Of a stretch of 64,000 nt of DNA, positions 59,103-64,000 are shown piece by piece. Every line of letters begins with the position of its first letter. Position 1 is the stretch's first letter. A model generated the notes under the pieces. It worked only from the letters and a program-made list of their open reading frames with translations, did not search any database and was not told where the DNA came from. Source of the DNA: Clitoria ternatea (Eukaryota; Streptophyta; Magnoliopsida; Fabales; Fabaceae); contig CM075673.1 in assembly GCA_037962975.1 (NCBI GenBank), positions 158,058,667 to 158,122,666 of the forward strand. Direction: 5' to 3'. The position numbers and the translations under genes were made by a program.

Positions 59103-62100
59103 ATGGCTGGAAACGATCTTGCTGGAGTTGTAGAACGCTTAATCAATGCAATGGGAGCACGTGAAGGTCAAGGTAACGATGCCTTGAGAAGGCTGGACCT
59201 ATTCGAAAAACGCAATCCACCTCGTTTCAAGGGAGGATATAACCCCGATGGAGCACAAATCTGGATTCGAGAGATAGAGAAGATCTTTCGAGCATTGCAA
59301 TGTAATGAAGCTGATAAGGTAGTCTTCGCTACTTATGCCTTATCTGAGGATGCCGAACATTGGTGGGATAGCATGCGTAAACAATTCGAAGTCAACGACG
59401 TGGAGATCACTTGGGACTATTTCAAGGATATGTTTCTAGAGAAATACTTTCCAGCTGATGTTAAAGAGAAAAGACAATTCGAATTCCTGTCGCTGACCCA
59501 AGGAAATATGACCGTTGGAGAGTACGCATCCAGGTTTGAAGAGCTATCTCGTTTTCATTCTCATTATAATGATGCTACTAATGAAAGAGATCGGTGTGCA
59601 AAGTTTGTAAATGGACTGCGGCCAGAAATTAAGGAAGCTATACGAATGCAGGAAATCCGTGAATTTTCTGTATTGGTAAATCGCTGCAGGATCTTTGAAG
59701 AAGACCATAAGGATAGAATGACCAAAAGTCGTGAGCCCATTCACAAGGCAGGAGAGATAAGAAGTGGAGGACCTCACCATCACCAAAGAAGAGATTTCAG
59801 AAGGAATAAGCCTTACCAAGCACCATTTCGCCGGTTTGGAGCAGCATCTGTTCCTAACAGACCCCAAGCTTCAACTGGAAGCTATTATCCAACATCTGCA
59901 CCAAATTTTAAATGTTTTATCTGTGGAGGACCCCATTTGAAAAGGGATTGTCCTAAAAACACTTATGTTTGCTTTAAGTGTAACAAACCAGGTCATCACA
60001 TCAAGGATTGCCCAGAGATGAAGAGAGAAAACCCTGAAGGTGCAAGTACAAGCATAAATACTCAAGGAGGCGCGCACAGTGCAGTCGGAAGGCCGAAAGC
60101 AAAAGGAAAGGTTTTTGCAATCACTGGAGAAGAAGCATCTCATGCTGATTCCATGGTAGAAGGTAAGTGTATCATTAATAAGATTTCTTTAACTGTTATG
60201 TATGACTCAGGTGCATCACATTCCTTTATTGCCAATGACTGTGTAGAAAAACTAAAATTACCTGTGATAGAACTTCCATTTGACTTATCTGTACATACTC
60301 CTGGAAACAATCCCATTGTCACTTCTAAAGCTTGTTGGAAATGCCCTATTGTCATAGATGGTAGGGACTTTAAGGCTAATCTTTTCTGTTTACCCCTTTC
60401 TGGCTTAGAAGTTATTATTGGGCTAGATTGGTTGTCTGACAATCATGTTCTAATAGATTGTCATAATAAAACCATAATGTTTAAAGAACCAGTGAATTTG
60501 AATCCTGAGGATTCGAGATTTCTAACCGCCAACCAAGTGAGTGCCTCTTTAAAAGGAGGGGCTCAAGGATTCATGCTATTGCTTTCAACGAAAGGAGAGC
60601 AAGAATCAAAAATCAAAAATCTGCCGGTTGTGTGTGAATTTCCTGACGTTTTTCCTGAAGATATCCCTGGTTTACCCCCAGAAAGAGATGTAGAATTTTC
60701 CATTGATCTAGTACCTGGAGTTAGACCCATTTCAATTGCACCATACCGAATGTCACCTCTAGAATTAGCAGAGTTGAAAAAACAACTTGAAGAGATGATA
60801 GAGAAGCAGTTTATACGACCCAGTGTATCCCCCTGGGGTGCACCAGTGTTGTTGGTTAAGAAGAAGGATGGTAGCATAAGGTTGTGTGTAGATTATCGAC
60901 AACTGAACAAGGTGACAATCAAGAACAGATATCCTCTACCAAGGATTGACGACTTGATGGATCAGCTGCGTGGTGCCACGGTGTTCTCCAAAATTGATTT
61001 GAGGTCTGGATACCATCAAATAAGGGTGAAGAAAGAAGATGTATCGAAAACTGCTTTTAGAACACGCTATGGCCATTACGAATATCTAGTAATGCCTTTT
61101 GGTGTAACTAATGCACCAGCCGTATTCATGGATTACATGAATAGGATTTTTCATCCATATCTAGATAAATTTGTAGTGGTGTTCATTGATGATATATTAG
61201 TGTACTCTAAAAGCAGAGAAGAACATGTTGAACATTTGAAGGTCGTGTTGGAAATCCTGAAAAAGAAACAACTATATGCAAAGCTGTCGAAGTGTGAATT
61301 CTGGTTGGAAGAAGTGAACTTTTTAGGACATGTAATTAGTCAAGGAGGAATAGCTGTAGACCCTTCCAAGGTGGAGGCGGTTTTAAAATGGGAGAGACCA
61401 ACCACGATCACTGAGATTAGAAGTTTCTTGGGCTTGGCTGGATACTATAGGAGATTCATTGAAGGATTTTCAAAGCTAGGATACCCATTGACCAAGCTAA
61501 CACGGAAAGGACAACCTTTTGTGTGGACGACACAATGCGAGAATAGTTTCCAAGAGCTGAAAGATCGACTTACTTCTGCGCCAGTGTTAGTACTCCCTGA
61601 TCCACATCGAAGTTTTGAAGTTTACTGTGATGCGTCTAAACAAGGACTAGGAAGTGTACTCATGCAAGACAAGAAGGTTGTAGCCTATGCATCACGTCAA
61701 TTAAGGCAACATGAGATTAACTACCCTACCCATGACTTAGAGTTAGCCGCTGTAGTTTTTGCCTTAAAGATTTGGAGGCATTATCTATATGGTGCAACAT
61801 TCGATGTGTTTAGCGATCATAAGAGTCTCAAGTATTTATTCGATCAAAAGGAGTTAAACATGAGGCAACGGAGATGGATGGAGTTCTTAAAGGACTACGA
61901 CTTTGAGTTACAATACCATCCTGGAAAAGCGAACGTAGTAGCTGATGCTTTAAGTCGAAAGTCTCTACATGCATCCACAATGATGATTAAAGAGTTGGAA
62001 TTAATAGAGAACTTCAGAGATCTTAACCTAGCAGTAAAGGTTAATGCTAACAGCTACAGATTAGGAGCGTTGCAAGTTACAAGTGAATTCCTGAGACAAG

Positions 62101-63515
62101 TTTTAGAGGCTCAACGAGAGGATGAATTCCTGCAAGAGAAGAAAGAACTCTTGAAACAAGGAAAAGAAGTCGAGTTCAATGTGGGAAACGACCAATTATT
62201 GAGATATAAGGATCGAGTGTGTATCCCTGACAAAGAGGAGTTGAGGAAAGCAATTCTAGAAGAAGGCCATAAAAGTTATATGAGCATTCATCCCGGAGCT
62301 ACTAAAATGTATCAAGATTTGAAGAAGTTATTTTGGTGGCCTGGAATGAAGAAAGCGGTGGCAGAGTATGTGGCTGCATGTCTAATTTGCCAGAAGGTTA
62401 AAGTGGAACATCAAAAACCCCCTGGAATGCTACAATCAATGGAAATACCAGAATGGAAATGGGATAGCATTACCATGGATTTTGTGACTTCTTTACCCAA
62501 AACTCCATTAGGACATGATTCGATATGGGTAATAGTTGATAGACTAACAAAGTCTGCCCACTTTATTCCCATCAATATTCGTTACTCTATGGAGAAGCTG
62601 GCAAAATTATACATCGAGGAGATTGTGAGATTGCATGGAATTCCTTCAAGTATCATTTCTGATCGGGACCCTCGCTTTACATCACAATTCTGGAAGAGCT
62701 TGCACAAGGCTTTGGGAACAAGACTGCGTCTGAGTTCAGCATATCATCCTCAGACGGATGGACAATCAGAAAGAACAATCCAATCTCTAGAGGACTTGTT
62801 ACGAGCTTGTGTGTTAGAGCATAAAGGAAGTTGGAATCAATTCTTACCATATGTGGAGTTTACCTACAACAACAGTTTCCATGCTAGCATTGGCATGGCA
62901 CCTTTTGAAGCATTATATGGAAGAAAATGTAGGACCCCGCTATGTTGGTTTGAGACTGGTGAAAACTTGATGCTAGGACCAGAGTTGGTACAACAAACCA
63001 CGGATAAAATCAAAATAGTTCAGGAAAAGATGAAGGCAACACAGAGCAGGCAGAAAAGTTACTATGACAAAAGAAGAAAGCCGCTCGAATTTCAAGAAGG
63101 CGATCATGTATTCTTGAAAGTCACACCTATGACTGGGGTCGGTCGGGCAATGAAATCTCGAAAACTAACTCCTAGATTTATCGGTCCATACCAAATAATT
63201 CATAAAGTTAGTCCCCTTGCCTACCAAATAGCATTACCACCTTTTCTTTCTAATATCCATAATGTTTTTCATGTGTCAAACTTGCGAAAGTATATATCTG
63301 ATCCTACACATGTTATTGAACCTGATGTCATACAAGTTAAAGATAATCTTACATATGATGCACCACCTGTTAGAATAAGTGACAGAAGAATAAAACAATT
63401 AAGAGACAAGACAATTCCGCTTGTAAAGGTTATTTGGAGTGAAACGAGAGGAGAAGATGCTACATGGGAACTAGAAACTGAGATGAAAGAGTCTCATCCT
63501 CATTTGTTTTACTGA
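59103..63515 (+). CDS. Tekay/Del gag-pol polyprotein, 1470 residues, intact
   Basis: One frame from ATG 59103 encodes all proteins. Gag (about 1-240) has FKGGYNPDGAQIW and AEHWWDSM. Two zinc knuckles follow, CFICGGPHLKRDC (about 270-282) and CFKCNKPGHHIKDC (about 290-303). Protease has MYDSGASHSFI with Asp368. Reverse transcriptase has VMPFGVTNAP and FIDD with Asp696/Asp697. RNase H starts YCDASKQGLGS. Integrase has the HHCC finger (GHKSYMSIHP..CLICQ) and the D-60-D-35-E triad at Asp1126, Asp1187, Glu1223. The C-terminal 50 residues (RISDRRIKQLRDKTIPLVKV..EDATWELE) form a chromodomain-like tail, which in this lineage is thought to guide insertion into heterochromatin. No stop or missing catalytic residue was seen. 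Confidence 0.96.
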   Translation: MAGNDLAGVVERLINAMGAREGQGNDALRRLDLFEKRNPPRFKGGYNPDGAQIWIREIEKIFRALQCNEADKVVFATYALSEDAEHWWDSMRKQFEVNDVEITWDYFKDMFLEKYFPADVKEKRQFEFLSLTQGNMTVGEYASRFEELSRFHSHYNDATNERDRCAKFVNGLRPEIKEAIRMQEIREFSVLVNRCRIFEEDHKDRMTKSREPIHKAGEIRSGGPHHHQRRDFRRNKPYQAPFRRFGAASVPNRPQASTGSYYPTSAPNFKCFICGGPHLKRDCPKNTYVCFKCNKPGHHIKDCPEMKRENPEGASTSINTQGGAHSAVGRPKAKGKVFAITGEEASHADSMVEGKCIINKISLTVMYDSGASHSFIANDCVEKLKLPVIELPFDLSVHTPGNNPIVTSKACWKCPIVIDGRDFKANLFCLPLSGLEVIIGLDWLSDNHVLIDCHNKTIMFKEPVNLNPEDSRFLTANQVSASLKGGAQGFMLLLSTKGEQESKIKNLPVVCEFPDVFPEDIPGLPPERDVEFSIDLVPGVRPISIAPYRMSPLELAELKKQLEEMIEKQFIRPSVSPWGAPVLLVKKKDGSIRLCVDYRQLNKVTIKNRYPLPRIDDLMDQLRGATVFSKIDLRSGYHQIRVKKEDVSKTAFRTRYGHYEYLVMPFGVTNAPAVFMDYMNRIFHPYLDKFVVVFIDDILVYSKSREEHVEHLKVVLEILKKKQLYAKLSKCEFWLEEVNFLGHVISQGGIAVDPSKVEAVLKWERPTTITEIRSFLGLAGYYRRFIEGFSKLGYPLTKLTRKGQPFVWTTQCENSFQELKDRLTSAPVLVLPDPHRSFEVYCDASKQGLGSVLMQDKKVVAYASRQLRQHEINYPTHDLELAAVVFALKIWRHYLYGATFDVFSDHKSLKYLFDQKELNMRQRRWMEFLKDYDFELQYHPGKANVVADALSRKSLHASTMMIKELELIENFRDLNLAVKVNANSYRLGALQVTSEFLRQVLEAQREDEFLQEKKELLKQGKEVEFNVGNDQLLRYKDRVCIPDKEELRKAILEEGHKSYMSIHPGATKMYQDLKKLFWWPGMKKAVAEYVAACLICQKVKVEHQKPPGMLQSMEIPEWKWDSITMDFVTSLPKTPLGHDSIWVIVDRLTKSAHFIPINIRYSMEKLAKLYIEEIVRLHGIPSSIISDRDPRFTSQFWKSLHKALGTRLRLSSAYHPQTDGQSERTIQSLEDLLRACVLEHKGSWNQFLPYVEFTYNNSFHASIGMAPFEALYGRKCRTPLCWFETGENLMLGPELVQQTTDKIKIVQEKMKATQSRQKSYYDKRRKPLEFQEGDHVFLKVTPMTGVGRAMKSRKLTPRFIGPYQIIHKVSPLAYQIALPPFLSNIHNVFHVSNLRKYISDPTHVIEPDVIQVKDNLTYDAPPVRISDRRIKQLRDKTIPLVKVIWSETRGEDATWELETEMKESHPHLFY

Positions 63516-63544
63516 TTATGTAAATTTCGAGGACGGAATTTTCT

Positions 63545-63558
63545 AAGGGGAGTAGAGT
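63545..63558 (+). other. Polypurine tract (Tekay)
   Basis: AAGGGGAGTAGAGT directly precedes the 3' LTR and primes plus-strand DNA synthesis. Confidence 0.85.
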
Positions 63559-64000
63559 TGTAACACCCCTATTTTTATTTTTATATTAAAATTTTGAAGA
63601 AATTAAATTATGGTTCTTTAGAACTTTTTAATCTACGTATTATTTATGATTTTTTGGAATTTTTTGGAATTTTGGAATTTTTTAATAAAAATAATATTTT
63701 TTAAATAATTTTAAATTCATATAAGTGACTTAAATTAAAAATATTTACAAGAAAGTGAATTGAAATTATAAGAAAATTTTCTAAAATCCATTTCAAGTAG
63801 ACTTATCTAAAAATTATCGGTTTGAGAAAAATCTTGATTTTTTCTAATCGTTAAAAAATTAGAAACGTATCAATAAATTTTTATTAACAGAAAATTTTAG
63901 ATTTTTAAAATTTCAACTTTATATTACTCAGTATAAAATTAGTGAGGACTGATATAATATCGCTAAATTTCAAAAAGGACTCATTTTGAATATTTAAAAT
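63559..64000 (+). repeat. Tekay 3' LTR, partial
   Basis: The first 442 bp match 55851-56292 with a single difference; the rest lies beyond the window. Confidence 0.93.

Larger units (their letters stand above)
55851..64000 (+). mobile_element. Tekay/Del chromovirus, intact, 3' LTR truncated by window end
   Basis: The 5' LTR (55851-58957) and the visible first 442 bp of the 3' LTR (from 63559) differ at one base by eye, at TTCATTTC versus TCCATTTC. The PBS, an uninterrupted polyprotein and a polypurine tract are present. The element sits in an Athila-like gag. The left target sequence is TCCTA; the right flank is outside the window. This looks young and possibly competent. Confidence 0.92.

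Noticed and set aside
59544..60877. Minus-strand frames of 90-107 codons inside the Tekay polyprotein
   Set aside because: These are shadows of the 1470-residue plus-strand frame.

Overview
The window is plant nuclear DNA, almost certainly from a eudicot and probably a legume such as Glycine. It is AT-rich, it has one host gene with short GT..AG introns, it has a TIR-type resistance-gene fragment, and most of it is nested LTR retrotransposons of plant lineages (Sirevirus-like copia, Tat-like, Athila-like and Tekay/Del gypsy, Cassandra and another TRIM). The legume assignment rests on general knowledge of these families; no database was searched.

Region 1 (1-7.34 kb): two direct copies of a dispersed LTR-like repeat flank a broken copia gag and a two-exon TIR-domain gene fragment on the minus strand. 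Four small insertions can be delimited or nearly so: a solo LTR (3614-4355, duplication CTTAT), a complete 323-bp TRIM (5328-5650, duplication GAGCG), a probable solo LTR (5814-7227) and a possible MITE.

Region 2 (7.34-15.05 kb): a 3.7-kb solo LTR on the minus strand (8094-11806, duplication TGTTA) belongs to the same family as the intact Tekay element at the right end. Beside it lies a second LTR-like block with a minus-strand TATA box and a GGTGG-rich stretch.

Region 3 (15.05-34.74 kb): a decayed Tat-like gypsy element on the minus strand (element A) is split by a complete but broken Sirevirus-like copia element (18792-28859, duplication CTCTG). Its right LTR is also split by a solo LTR (33126-34407, duplication CCTTG). 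The copia element carries an extra gene 3' of pol and two arrays of the palindrome TAATCGATTA.

Region 4 (34.74-44.45 kb): a second decayed Tat-like element (B) lies on the plus strand, head to head with A. Its reverse transcriptase is interrupted by a Cassandra TRIM (38035-39087, duplication ACATT) whose LTRs contain a 5S rRNA-like sequence. Both A and B carry an antisense reading frame between pol and the 3' LTR.

Region 5 (44.45-52.3 kb): unassigned AT-rich DNA surrounds the only apparently functional host gene, a five-exon TBC/Rab-GAP gene encoding 510 residues (47083-49887).

Region 6 (52.3-64 kb): a Tat-like gag fragment is followed by an Athila-like LTR with a strictly spaced CGCTTGAGCG array and its gag remnant. 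A young Tekay/Del chromovirus with an intact 1470-residue polyprotein interrupts that gag; its 3' LTR runs off the window.

The most unusual signal is in the copia element. Its extra 3' gene is preceded by a module (palindrome array, then about 110 bp to a TATA box, then ATG) that repeats the architecture of its own LTR promoter with different filler sequence. The palindromes come in pairs 21-22 bp apart, on intervals close to whole helical turns. An unrelated Athila-like LTR shows the same design with another palindrome.
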